Source: Actinoplanes sp. KI2 (lineage in GTDB: Bacteria; Actinomycetota; Actinomycetes; Mycobacteriales; Micromonosporaceae). From it: a DNA stretch of 47,006 bases. The stretch is taken from assembly GCF_025630775.1 (NCBI RefSeq), contig NZ_JAOSZE010000067.1:1-47006 (forward strand), written 5' to 3'. The translations under genes and the position numbers were made by a program. The notes beneath the pieces were generated by a model. It was not told where the DNA came from. It did not search any database and saw only the letters and a program-made list of their open reading frames with translations. Below are positions 1 through 8,394 of this stretch, one piece after another; position 1 is the stretch's first letter, and each line of letters begins with the position of its first letter.

Positions 1-88
1 CCGCGTTCCCCGCCGGAGCCGGGAGCCGCCGGGTCAAGGCCGTTCGAGGTTTACCATCGGGTCATCCGCCGGCGACCGATGGCGGTCG

Positions 89-835
89 ATGCGTCGCGGA
101 CTCCTTGCGAGAGTGGCGGTGACGGACGTGCCCGACAACGACTCCGAGCTGACCGGCCGGCGCAGGCTGCCGATGGGGCACCAGGTGATGCTGGGGCTGG
201 GCGGGCTGCTGGCCGTGTTCGCGGTGGCGATGCTGGTAGCGATCTTTCTGGTGATCGGTCTGCGCCAGGGGGAGACGCGCCTCAACGATCACGAGGTGCC
301 GTACGCGAGTGCGGTTGCCGACGCCGCGCTCAACGCGAAGGGCATCGCCAACGATCAGCGTGGTTTTCTGCTGACCGGCGATCCGACGTTCGTCGACGAG
401 GCCGATCGCCGCGCCGACGCCGCACGCCTCAGCTTCGCGGCGGCAGAGCGGGCGGCGATCAACGACGGTCAGCGGCAGGCGGTCGGCGCGGCGCAGGCCG
501 GGTTCGAGCGCTGGATCGGTGCGGTGCACGAAGAGTTCGCGGCGTTCCGGGCCGGTGACCACGAGCGTGCCATCGCCGCCTCGGCGGGCCCGGATCGGGA
601 GTTGCGGAAGACCTACGAGCAGGCGCTGGCCGGTGCGCAAACGCTGGGGGACAGCTCGGTCCGCTCCGGCAGCAGCGCGGTGGCCGCGGCGTCGCTGCGG
701 TCGGTGTGGATCCTGGCGGTCGGGCTCCTCGTCGTCCTGGTGGTCGGTGCGGCCATCGCCGCCTGGCTGATCCGCTCGGTCGCGGGGCCCCTGTTCCGGT
801 TGGTCGACCTGCTGGCCGCCGATCTACCCCTCTGA
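89..835 (+). CDS. CHASE3-like membrane sensor, truncated
   Basis: Membrane protein of 248 residues. A hydrophobic segment lies near residues 30-55 (LGLGGLLAVFAVAMLVAIFLV). A helical extracytoplasmic region of about 150 residues follows, with the KGIANDQRGFLLTGDP stretch typical of CHASE3-type four-helix sensor domains. A second membrane segment lies near residues 205-228, and the protein stops about 20 residues later, at IRSVAGPLFRLVDLL, which is where a HAMP domain would begin. CHASE3 proteins normally continue into HAMP plus a chemotaxis, kinase or cyclase output domain, and none follows here. It is therefore a solitary sensor or the 5-prime part of a truncated receptor. The start is uncertain: ATG 89 and GTG 119 are both possible, and GTG 119 has a purine-rich GAGAG upstream. 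The domain call is by eye. Confidence 0.6.
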   Translation: MRRGLLARVAVTDVPDNDSELTGRRRLPMGHQVMLGLGGLLAVFAVAMLVAIFLVIGLRQGETRLNDHEVPYASAVADAALNAKGIANDQRGFLLTGDPTFVDEADRRADAARLSFAAAERAAINDGQRQAVGAAQAGFERWIGAVHEEFAAFRAGDHERAIAASAGPDRELRKTYEQALAGAQTLGDSSVRSGSSAVAAASLRSVWILAVGLLVVLVVGAAIAAWLIRSVAGPLFRLVDLLAADLPL

Positions 836-886
836 CGGGAGCGTGCGTGCTGTCGGTGGGTGGCCGTGAGGGCTAGGGTGCGCGCC

Positions 887-1663
887 ATGAGATCTGCCCG
901 GAGGTTCGCCGAGTCCGCGGCTGCCTGGCTCGTGCGGCTGGCGGGGGCGGTGCTGGCCGGAGGCTGTGCGGCGATCGCGGGCGTCGGCCTGGTGCAGGGC
1001 GGCGACACGTTCGTGCGGTCCGCGAGCGGCCTGCCGCTGTACGCCGCCGTGCTCGCCGCGTATCTGGGTGCCTTCCTGGTCGTGACCCGGCGCGACAGCG
1101 GGCTCCCGCCCCGGGCGGCGCTGACGAGCGTGGGCTTCGGACTGCTGGCCGGTGGCCTGTTCGCCGCCGCGGTGCCGGTCCTGCCGCCGGTGGCCGCCCT
1201 GCTGGCGTTCCTGCTGATCGCGGCGGCCGCCGGCGGCGCCGCATGGCGGGCCCGGCCGGACGAGGGTCGCGCCGCGGCCGCGCGGCCGGACGAGGGTCGC
1301 GCCGCGGCCGCGCGGCCGGACGAGGGCCGCGCGGCGGCCGCCGGCGCGGCCGCGGCGCGGATGGGGACGGAGGAGACCCGCGCCATTGCCGCGCTCTTCG
1401 GGATCGTCGTGGCCTGCCAGGCGGTGTTCCTCGCCGCCGCCGTCCTCTACTACTACGGGCCCGACTCGTGGATGCCGTACGCCGGCCCCGGGCCGCTGAC
1501 CCCGCAGGCTCAGCTGGAGCAGAACCGGGCCGAGGCGATCGACCCCTACGTGGGCCCGTTGTTCATCGGCCTGATCGCCGCGATCGTGCTGATCGGTAGG
1601 GCGGTGACGGCCCGGCGGCGGGCCCGCGCCGCGCCCGGGTCCGTCGCGCTACCCCCGGCGTGA
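887..1663 (+). CDS. Membrane protein with a decapeptide-repeat loop
   Basis: Protein of 258 residues counted from ATG 887, with about six hydrophobic segments. Four lie in the first 115 residues, then comes a hydrophilic loop, then two more (IAALFGIVVACQAVFLAAAV and PLFIGLIAAIVLIGRAV). The loop consists of three head-to-tail copies of a ten-residue unit (RPDEGRAAAA) encoded by a 30-bp DNA repeat. The C-terminal half contains a GPDSWMPYAGPGPLTPQAQLEQ region between the last two membrane spans, probably extracytoplasmic. I do not recognise the family. A GTG nine codons upstream is possible, but ATG 887 puts the first hydrophobic stretch at a normal distance from the N-terminus. The repeat copy number could vary between strains. 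Confidence 0.6.
   Translation: MRSARRFAESAAAWLVRLAGAVLAGGCAAIAGVGLVQGGDTFVRSASGLPLYAAVLAAYLGAFLVVTRRDSGLPPRAALTSVGFGLLAGGLFAAAVPVLPPVAALLAFLLIAAAAGGAAWRARPDEGRAAAARPDEGRAAAARPDEGRAAAAGAAAARMGTEETRAIAALFGIVVACQAVFLAAAVLYYYGPDSWMPYAGPGPLTPQAQLEQNRAEAIDPYVGPLFIGLIAAIVLIGRAVTARRRARAAPGSVALPPA
1253..1342 (+). repeat. Three 30-bp tandem repeats inside a coding region
   Basis: Three in-frame 30-bp units at 1253-1282, 1283-1312 and 1313-1342. The first two are identical and the third differs at a few positions near its 3-prime end. Each encodes RPDEGRAAAA, extending the hydrophilic loop of the membrane protein. Confidence 0.9.
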
Positions 1664-1747
1664 CCGCCGAGCGCCCCGGCCGGAGGTCCCCCGGAGCGAG
1701 TACCGGCGACTCTGACCCGGGTGGGTGCCGGCGGGGAGCGTGGAGCC

Positions 1748-1837
1748 ATGGTGGTGACACGTGAGCGGAGCGAGGTCGGGGCGGACCCCGACCTGAGTGG
1801 ACAGCCGGCGACGCTGACCCGGCGGCGGACGCCATGA
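1748..1837 (+). CDS. Possible 29-codon leader ORF
   Basis: A short frame opens at ATG 1748, seven bases after a GGGAG-like site, and ends with a TGA that overlaps the ATG of the acyltransferase gene (ATGA at 1834-1837). The predicted peptide begins MVVTRERSEV and has no recognisable domain. The four-base overlap is the arrangement used for translational coupling. A 9-bp hairpin lies inside this frame, so it may be a leader that modulates downstream translation. It could also be chance. Confidence 0.3.
   Translation: MVVTRERSEVGADPDLSGQPATLTRRRTP
1773..1794 (+). promoter_or_regulatory. Perfect 9-bp stem, tetraloop hairpin before the WS/DGAT gene
   Basis: AGGTCGGGG (1773-1781) and CCCCGACCT (1786-1794) are perfect inverse complements separated by CGGA. 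The hairpin ends 39 bases before the acyltransferase start and lies inside the short leader frame. It could attenuate or stabilise the transcript. Confidence 0.45.
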
Positions 1838-3114
1838 CCGGCCCGCCGGTCGATCGGCTCACCGCGCTGGACCGGCTGATGCTGTCGGCCGGCCGGCGAT
1901 GGCCGCAGGAGATCGGCGCGCTCGCGCTGCTGGACGGGACGAGCCTCTTCGACCCGGCCGGGGAGCTTCGGGTGGACGCCATCCGCGAGGCGATGGCATC
2001 GCGCCTGGACCTGGTTCCCCGGCTCCGGCAGGTGGTGCAAACCTCGCGAGGCGGGCCGCGGTGGACGGACGCGCCGCGCTTCGACCTCGCCGAGCACGTC
2101 GTGGTCCGCCCGCTGCCGTACGGGACGGTCGAGGCGGGCCTGCCGGCGGTGGCCGAGCGGCTGTACGGGGAGCGGCTCGACCCCGCCCGCCCGCTCTGGC
2201 GGATCTGGCTGCTGCCCGGCCTGCCGGACCGCCGGGTCGCGATGATCGTCCGGTTGCATCACGTGATCGCCGACGGTGTAGCCGCGATGATGACGGTCAC
2301 GGCCCTGCTCGGCGGGCCGCTGCCGGCCGACCGCGACCCGCGCGCCCACGACGATCCCGGACAACGACATGCCGGTCGGAACGGGCGGGCGTGGCCCGCG
2401 ATCCGGGAGCTCATCGCTGCCCGGCCCGGGCCCCGGACCAGCCTCGACCGGACCGTCGGCGACGGCCGGCGGCTCGCCGTCATCCGGCACTCGCTCGACG
2501 AGATCCGGGCCATCGCCCACGCGGCCGGCGCGACCGTCAACGACGTGCTGCTGGCGGTGACCGCCGGCGGCCTGCGGGCGGTGCTGCGCGAACGCGGGGA
2601 ACTGGCCGGCGCCGCCGTGGTCCCGGCGTACGTGCCGATCTCGTTGCGACCGCCCGGCGGTGGCCCACCCCAGGGCAACGCGATCGCCCAGATGGTCGTG
2701 CCGCTCCCGGTCGGCGAGCCGGACCCGGGCGTGGCCCTGCGGCGGATCGCGGCCGCCACCGCGGAGCGGAAGGCACGGCCACACACCTCGCTCGACACGC
2801 TGGTGCGCGGCGGACCGCTGGGCCGCCTCATTCTCGCCGCGGTGATGCGGCAGCGGGTCAATGTCGCGACGGCCTGCATCCGGGGGCCGGCGACGCCGCT
2901 GTGCCTGTGCGGCGCGCCGGTGCTCGACGCGGTCCCGATGCTGCCGCTGATCGCGAACGAGCCGCTCGCCGTGGGCGGCCTGTCGTACGCCGGCCGGTTC
3001 ACGATCGGCGTTGTCGCCGACCGGGACGCGTACCCCGATCTGGAGGTGTTCGTCGCCGGGGCCAGCGCGCAGCTGGACCGGCTCGGCTCGTCGGCGAGGA
3101 GGGCACCGGCATGA
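1834..3114 (+). CDS. WS/DGAT-family acyltransferase
   Basis: Protein of 426 residues in the wax ester synthase / diacylglycerol acyltransferase family, which esterifies acyl-CoA to fatty alcohols or diacylglycerol for storage lipid. The family catalytic motif HHxxxDG is intact as HHVIADG at residues 142-148. The N-terminus (DRLTALDRLML) and the later NDVLLAVTAGGLRAVL and VPISLRPPGG stretches are typical conserved blocks. Length is slightly below the usual 450-480 residues. The gene overlaps the next one by four bases (ATGA), so the hydrolase is likely co-translated. Actinomycetes usually carry several such paralogues, so the substrate cannot be assigned from sequence. Confidence 0.88.
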   Translation: MTGPPVDRLTALDRLMLSAGRRWPQEIGALALLDGTSLFDPAGELRVDAIREAMASRLDLVPRLRQVVQTSRGGPRWTDAPRFDLAEHVVVRPLPYGTVEAGLPAVAERLYGERLDPARPLWRIWLLPGLPDRRVAMIVRLHHVIADGVAAMMTVTALLGGPLPADRDPRAHDDPGQRHAGRNGRAWPAIRELIAARPGPRTSLDRTVGDGRRLAVIRHSLDEIRAIAHAAGATVNDVLLAVTAGGLRAVLRERGELAGAAVVPAYVPISLRPPGGGPPQGNAIAQMVVPLPVGEPDPGVALRRIAAATAERKARPHTSLDTLVRGGPLGRLILAAVMRQRVNVATACIRGPATPLCLCGAPVLDAVPMLPLIANEPLAVGGLSYAGRFTIGVVADRDAYPDLEVFVAGASAQLDRLGSSARRAPA

Positions 3115-3968
3115 CGACGATCGCGGTACGGGGCATACGGCTGCACGTCGAGGTGATCGGGCACGGCCCGCCGCTCGTGCTGATGCACGGCGGCCCGGGT
3201 GCCGACCACTGGACGCTGCTGCCGTTCCGCCGGCTGGCCGACCGATTCACCCTGATCTTCTACGACCACCGGTGCAACGGCCGGTCGACGGGCGCTCCGG
3301 TCAGCTCGATGACCTGGGAGAACCTGACGGCCGACGCGGACGCGCTGCGGGCGCGTCTCGGATACGAGCGGTGGGCGGTGCTCGGCCATTCGTTCGGCGG
3401 CAAGGTCGCCCTGGAGTACGCGCTGCGCCACCCCGACCGGCTCACCCGCCTGATCCTGCTCGACACCGGCGGCGACAGCTGGTGGGAGCGGGTCAACGCG
3501 CCCGCGGTGCTGGCCCGGCGCGGGTTCCCGGCGAAGAAGGTCGAGCTCGCCCGGCGCTGGTTCACCGGGGGGACCGCACCGGCGGAGTTCCTGTCCACGC
3601 TGATCCGGCTGGGCAGCGCCTACGACCCGTACACGAGCTGGCCGGCGGTGCTGCGCGACGCGTTCGCGAAACGCCGGCTCAGGGCCCGCCCGGAGGCGCA
3701 GATCTTCGGCTTCGGCACGCTCATGCCCGGCTGGTCGGTGATGGACCGGCTCGGCGGCATCACCGCGCCGACGCTGGTGCTGGCCGGGCGGGACGACTTC
3801 ATCTTCCCGCCGGAGCACCAGGCTCAGCTCGCCGCCGGCATCCCGGGCGCGCGCCTGGAGATCGTCGAGCGCGCCGGGCACAACCCGCACGACGAGCGGA
3901 CCGCCGAGGTGATGACCGCCGTCGCGGCGTTCCTCGGTGCGGATGTCACGCCGGAGGGTGTCACCTGA
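3111..3968 (+). CDS. Alpha/beta hydrolase (proline iminopeptidase-like)
   Basis: Protein of 285 residues with the complete alpha/beta-hydrolase outline. An HGGPG oxyanion loop lies at residues 26-30, the nucleophile elbow GHSFGG places the catalytic serine at about residue 94, the acid is in the AGRDDFIFP stretch, and the catalytic histidine is in AGHNPHDE near the C-terminus. The HGGPG form is common in proline iminopeptidases and related esterases. The start ATG overlaps the stop of the acyltransferase gene, so the two probably work on related acyl substrates, for example a lipase or esterase beside a storage-lipid synthase. That link is inferred from position only. Confidence 0.85.
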   Translation: MTTIAVRGIRLHVEVIGHGPPLVLMHGGPGADHWTLLPFRRLADRFTLIFYDHRCNGRSTGAPVSSMTWENLTADADALRARLGYERWAVLGHSFGGKVALEYALRHPDRLTRLILLDTGGDSWWERVNAPAVLARRGFPAKKVELARRWFTGGTAPAEFLSTLIRLGSAYDPYTSWPAVLRDAFAKRRLRARPEAQIFGFGTLMPGWSVMDRLGGITAPTLVLAGRDDFIFPPEHQAQLAAGIPGARLEIVERAGHNPHDERTAEVMTAVAAFLGADVTPEGVT

Positions 3969-4116
3969 CGTGGCGATGCGGGCTCCGGTTCGTCGCGTAC
4001 GCAAAATGGGGGTTTGGTCTGTGTGGTCGCCGGCCCCGGGGTGGCTCAGGTCAAGATCAAATATGAGTTCATCTGACGGAAACCGCGACGGGGTCAATCG
4101 TAGGTAGAGTGCCGCC

Positions 4117-6327
4117 ATCCTTGACGACATCGATCCGTTCATCGGCACCGCAGCGACCGACCTGCCGCGCGCACACGGTCTGGCCGCCAGTTGGTGGTGG
4201 CCGAAACCGCAAGTCGGCAACACGCATCCCGGTGCCACCTCCCCGCTGGGGATGGTGAGCGCCTGCGCCTACTCGGGGGCCTATCCGACCGGGTACGGCC
4301 GGCACGCCAAGAACACCGAGGGCATTCCGGAGGAGATGTTCGACCGGCTCGAGGCGTCCGGGTTCACCCACTTCCAGCAGTCCGGCACCGGGGCGATCCG
4401 CAAGTACTACAACTACGTGCGCGTGACCCCGATGGTGCAGCCGCTCGACGCACTGGGGGAGTCGTGGGCGCTGCAGAACGAGGTCGCCGAGGCCGGCTAC
4501 TACTCGGCGACCCTGGCCACCGGGGTGCGCTGCGAGATCACCGTCGGCGCCAAGGTGGCGGTACACCGGTACACGTTCCCGGAGCACCGCTCGGCCCGGG
4601 TCGTCGTCGACCTGTCGTGCGGCGGGCTGGCCATCGACCTCGGCCGTACCGTGCCGCTGCGCGCGCAGGTGGAGAGCATGGGCCGCGGCCGCGCGCAGGG
4701 CACCGTGGTGATGGAGGGCGTGCCGCTGTCGGTCCACCTCGAGGCGGACACCCCGGGCTGGCGGCAGATGCTCTGGTACGACCGGCGGCTCATCGAGGGC
4801 GGCACCCGGCTCGACTTCGACAGCATCCGGCACACCACGCTGCGGCCGTTCGGGTTGCTGTTCATGGGCTCGGCCCGGGCCGGGCAGGTGATCGAGCTGC
4901 GGATGGGGTTCTCGCTGCGCGGCTGCGATCAGGCCCGGCAGAACCTGGAACGCGAGTGCGGTCCGGAGGCGCCGGCGTTCAACGTCGTACGCTCGCGGAC
5001 CCGCGCCCGGTGGCGGGAGCACGTCGACAAGGTGCAGGTCGAGGGCGGCACCCGAGCCCGGCGCCGGGTGTTCGGCACCGCGCTGTACCACTCGCTGATC
5101 AAGCCGTGCATCGCCGAGGACGAGAGCCCGTTCTGGCCCGACGCCGGCCCGTACGCGTACGACGTCTGCACGATGTGGGACATCTACAAGACCCAGCTGC
5201 CGCTGCTCGCCGCGGTCGCCCCGGACCGCTTCACCGACCTGCTCGAGTCGCTGATCCGGGTGTGCGAGGAGGAGGGCAACTTCCCGATCGGCTACCGGAT
5301 GGCGCGCGGCGCCGACCGGTTCTTCCGGCAGGCCAGCGCGCTCGCGCACACCGCAATCGCGGACGCGCACGCGCTGGCCCGGCCCGGCCTGGACTGGAGC
5401 TGGGCTCTGGTGCACATGGTGGACGACCTGCGCCGGATGTACGGCGAGGACTTCTTCGAGCACGGCCTGGTCCATCCGATCACCCACACCCTCGATCTCG
5501 CGTACGCCCACCACTGCACCGCCCAGGTGGCTCGCGCCCTGAACGACCGCCGCCTCGCCGACGACCTCGAGCGGCGCGGGCGCCAGTGGGTCAACGCCTT
5601 CGACCCGGCCACCGGCCTGCTGCGGGACAGCGAGTTCTACGAGGGTGGCAAGTGGAACTACTCGTTCCGCCTGATCCACGACATGGCCGGCCGGATCGCC
5701 CTGGCCGGCGGCGACGACACGTTCATCGGGATCCTCGACCGCTTCTTCGGGTACGGGGCGGACCCGGTGAAACAGCCCGGTCGCTGCCCGTCGCCGACCG
5801 AGATGGCGGCCGGCTACGCGCTCAACCGGTTCGAGGGCCTGAACAACGAGCCCGACATGGAGGCGCCCTGGGCGTACCACTACGCGGGCCGCCCCGACCG
5901 TACGGCCGAGGTGGTCCACTCGGCGCTGACCTGGCAGTTCGGCACCGGCCCGGGCGGCCTGCCCGGCAACGACGACTCCGGCGGCCTCAGCTCCTGGTAC
6001 GTCTGGGCGTCGCTGGGCCTGTTCCCGGTGGCCGGCCAGCACCTTTTCCTGATCAACGCGCCGGCCTTCGAACGGGCCGCGATCCAGGCCGGCGACAGCG
6101 AGTTCGTGATCGAGACCAGCGGTTTCGTGGAGACCCCGATCGGCGTGGACGGCCTCGACCGCGACCCGCCGCCGCAGTACGTGCAGTCGGCGACGCTCAA
6201 CGGCGAGCCGCTGCACGCCGCCCATCTGTCCGCCGCCGCCCTGCACCGCGGCGGGCGGCTGCATCTGAGGCTGGGCCACGAGCCCTCCACCTGGGGAAGC
6301 GGGATACGTCCCCCGTCCCTGTCCTGA
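4117..6327 (+). CDS. GH92 family glycosidase (alpha-mannosidase-like), start codon damaged or non-canonical
   Basis: About 736 residues of glycoside hydrolase family 92, typically calcium-dependent exo-alpha-mannosidases. The N-terminal block is DIDPFIGTAATDLP, then VGNTHPGATSPLGMVSACAYSG. Later come GLNNEPDMEAPWAYHYAG and GNDDSGGLSSWYVWASLGLFP, the acid-rich region holding the catalytic residues. There is no signal peptide, so it is probably cytoplasmic. The first in-frame ATG (4252) would remove the conserved N-terminus. Upstream, the frame is open only from 4108 and has no ATG, GTG or TTG. ATC 4117 sits seven bases after a GGTAGAG site. Alternatively one base is missing near 4124-4128, which would bring TTG 4121 into frame as M-T-D-I-D-P-F. 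The next gene, a glycosyltransferase, follows after 27 bases. Confidence 0.8.
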   Translation: MLDDIDPFIGTAATDLPRAHGLAASWWWPKPQVGNTHPGATSPLGMVSACAYSGAYPTGYGRHAKNTEGIPEEMFDRLEASGFTHFQQSGTGAIRKYYNYVRVTPMVQPLDALGESWALQNEVAEAGYYSATLATGVRCEITVGAKVAVHRYTFPEHRSARVVVDLSCGGLAIDLGRTVPLRAQVESMGRGRAQGTVVMEGVPLSVHLEADTPGWRQMLWYDRRLIEGGTRLDFDSIRHTTLRPFGLLFMGSARAGQVIELRMGFSLRGCDQARQNLERECGPEAPAFNVVRSRTRARWREHVDKVQVEGGTRARRRVFGTALYHSLIKPCIAEDESPFWPDAGPYAYDVCTMWDIYKTQLPLLAAVAPDRFTDLLESLIRVCEEEGNFPIGYRMARGADRFFRQASALAHTAIADAHALARPGLDWSWALVHMVDDLRRMYGEDFFEHGLVHPITHTLDLAYAHHCTAQVARALNDRRLADDLERRGRQWVNAFDPATGLLRDSEFYEGGKWNYSFRLIHDMAGRIALAGGDDTFIGILDRFFGYGADPVKQPGRCPSPTEMAAGYALNRFEGLNNEPDMEAPWAYHYAGRPDRTAEVVHSALTWQFGTGPGGLPGNDDSGGLSSWYVWASLGLFPVAGQHLFLINAPAFERAAIQAGDSEFVIETSGFVETPIGVDGLDRDPPPQYVQSATLNGEPLHAAHLSAAALHRGGRLHLRLGHEPSTWGSGIRPPSLS

Positions 6328-6354
6328 GTCCCTGCACCCCCCGAGGAACCAGCC

Positions 6355-7620
6355 ATGAGCCACCCCAGCCGCCGCCTCGTGATCATCGTCCGGGCCGACC
6401 CGGTGATCTGCGGCCACTCCGGTGAGGCCCGCAATCTCGCCGAGGTCGCGCTGACCCGCGGCTTCGACGACGTCCGGCTGCTCACCTGGACCATTCCGAC
6501 GCTGGAGGCGGCCGGTCTGCCGCTGAAGCCTCTCGATCGGCTGCTGCCGTACAGCCCGGGGATCACCGTGGAACGGCCCGAGGCGGTCGGCGACTACCGG
6601 GTGCCGGACGGCCGCCACCTGGCCGGGCTCACCGGCCGGCTGGTCGAGCTGCTGGCCGAGCCGGTGCCGACCGTGTGCCTGTCGATGTACCTGGTCCCGC
6701 ACACCTCGGTGGTGGTCGAAGCGGTGAACGCGGCCCGGGCCGCGGGCTTCCACCCGCAGGTCCGCACGATCGCCAAGGCGGTCGGCTCGGACGTCACCAA
6801 CGTGATCCGGTCCTGTCTGCGCGAGGGCCGGTTCGGCGCGGCGACGGTGCTGTTCACGACGTTCCTCGCCAACGACGAGGTGGTGGCGGTCTCCGAGTAC
6901 ACCCGTGACGAGATCATCGCGTCCGCCGCCGAGGTGGACGCGCACTGCGGCACGTCGTTCGCCGCCCAGTGCCGGTCACGTGTGCGGGTCAGTTACCCGC
7001 CGATCGACTCGTCGGCGTTTGTCGATAAACCGGATATCTCCGTCGATGAGGCGCTGGCCCGTCGCGGGCTCGAACGCGACGGCTACATCCTGTTCCTGTC
7101 CCGGGTGGCCCGCGCCAAAGGCATTTACGACCTGGTCATCGCGTACGGGCAGATGCGGTGCCGGGAGAACGTCAAGCTGGTGGTCGCCGGCACCGGCCCG
7201 GCCCTCGAGCACGTCCGGGCGATGGCCAAGGAGGACGACCGGATCGTCTTCCTCACCGACGTCGACGACGAGGAGAAGCCGCTGCTGATGGCCGGGTGCG
7301 CCGCGTACGCGCTGCCGACCAAGCCGGAGCCGGACTTCGTCGAGACGTTCGGCATCGCCCTGGCCGAGAAGATGCTGGCCGGTGGCGGCCCGATCGTGAC
7401 CACGCTGACCGGCGGCACCGGCGAGGCGGTCGGCAAGGCCGCCGTCATCATCGAGCCGGGGGACATCACCGGGCTGGCCGAGGCGCTCGACCGGGTGGTG
7501 CTCGACATGTCCACCGCCCAGCGGGCGGACTACGAGCTGCGGGCCCGGGAGAAGGCGATGGAGTTCGACCGGTACGCCGTCTTCGACGCCCTGTTCCCGC
7601 AGGGTGCCGCCGCTCGATAA
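6355..7620 (+). CDS. GT4-type glycosyltransferase
   Basis: Protein of 421 residues with a GT-B fold layout. The C-terminal Rossmann-like half contains DGYILFLSRVARAKG, then VVAGTGPALEHV, and the EX7E nucleotide-sugar motif in FVETFGIALAEKM, all standard for family GT4 retaining transferases. The N-terminal half starts with RRLVIIVRADPVICGHSGEA. A GAGGA ribosome site precedes ATG 6355. The gene sits 27 bases after the GH92 gene, so the two are probably one transcript for building or trimming the same glycan. No signal peptide or membrane segment is visible. Donor and acceptor cannot be read from sequence. Confidence 0.85.
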   Translation: MSHPSRRLVIIVRADPVICGHSGEARNLAEVALTRGFDDVRLLTWTIPTLEAAGLPLKPLDRLLPYSPGITVERPEAVGDYRVPDGRHLAGLTGRLVELLAEPVPTVCLSMYLVPHTSVVVEAVNAARAAGFHPQVRTIAKAVGSDVTNVIRSCLREGRFGAATVLFTTFLANDEVVAVSEYTRDEIIASAAEVDAHCGTSFAAQCRSRVRVSYPPIDSSAFVDKPDISVDEALARRGLERDGYILFLSRVARAKGIYDLVIAYGQMRCRENVKLVVAGTGPALEHVRAMAKEDDRIVFLTDVDDEEKPLLMAGCAAYALPTKPEPDFVETFGIALAEKMLAGGGPIVTTLTGGTGEAVGKAAVIIEPGDITGLAEALDRVVLDMSTAQRADYELRAREKAMEFDRYAVFDALFPQGAAAR

Positions 7621-7629
7621 CATCCGTGG

Positions 7630-8394
7630 ATGTCGGCAGGGGAACAACCCCGATACGGTACGTGGATCCGGTCGTCCCGGCTGCGCGTGTTCGCCGGCCT
7701 GTGCCTGCTCGCCCTGGCCGGCTGCCTGTTCGCGGTGGTCAGCCCGTGGTTCCTGCTGTTCCTGGCGCCGCTCGGGATCTTCGGGTACATCACGCTGATC
7801 CTGGCGCTGACCGCCTACCGCCTCGGGCCGCGTGGCGGGGACTTCCAGCGCCGGATCCACCTGCTGGTCGCCACGTCGCTTCCGGCGCCGGGCGGCAGCG
7901 CGCTGGACGTCGGGTGTGGCAGCGGCAGTCTCGCGGTCAAGCTGGCGCAGGCCCATCCGGCGCTGACCGTCACCGGGGTCGACTCGTGGGGGGACGACTG
8001 GGAGTACTCCTCGGCGGAGTGTGCCCGTAACGCCCGCATCGAGGGCGTGGCCGATCGGGTGTCGTTCCAGCAGCAGTGCGGCAGCGCGCTGTCCTTTCCG
8101 GACGCCTCGTTCGACGCGGTGGTCAGCTGCATGACCTTCCACGAGATCAAGGAGAACGCCGACAAGACCGACGGCGTTCTCGAGGCACTGCGCGTGCTGC
8201 GGCCCGGCGGCACGTTCGTGTTTCTCGACCTCTTCGGCGACCGATCGATCTATCCCGACCCGGGCAAGCTCTGCGCTCTCCTCGGCGCGCAGCCGCGGCC
8301 GCTCACCGAGCTGATGCCGCTGCCGTTTCCGCTGCGCCATCCGAAGGTGCTCGGCCACGCGATGATCGTCACCGGCACTCAGGGGAACCGGTAG
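7630..8394 (+). CDS. Membrane-anchored class I SAM-dependent methyltransferase
   Basis: Protein of 254 residues. Two hydrophobic helices span about residues 20-65 (LRVFAGLCLLALAGCLFAVV and PWFLLFLAPLGIFGYITLIL). A methyltransferase domain follows, with the SAM-binding motif I LDVGCGSGSLAVKLA near residue 96, an acidic strand end VTGVDSWGDDW and VLRPGGTFVFLDLFG. The DASFDAVVSCMTFHEI block is the usual methyltransferase_11 pattern. It begins ten bases after the glycosyltransferase stop with no obvious ribosome site, so it may be read by coupling. The substrate is unknown. The 3-prime end overlaps the convergent DinB gene by 16 bases. Confidence 0.8.
   Translation: MSAGEQPRYGTWIRSSRLRVFAGLCLLALAGCLFAVVSPWFLLFLAPLGIFGYITLILALTAYRLGPRGGDFQRRIHLLVATSLPAPGGSALDVGCGSGSLAVKLAQAHPALTVTGVDSWGDDWEYSSAECARNARIEGVADRVSFQQQCGSALSFPDASFDAVVSCMTFHEIKENADKTDGVLEALRVLRPGGTFVFLDLFGDRSIYPDPGKLCALLGAQPRPLTELMPLPFPLRHPKVLGHAMIVTGTQGNR

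Noticed and set aside
4069..6945. Long open frame of about 958 codons antisense to GH92 and the glycosyltransferase
   Set aside because: It is a GC-rich shadow of real genes: composition is Arg/Ala/Gly/Val with no domain, and the sense strand has clear family motifs.
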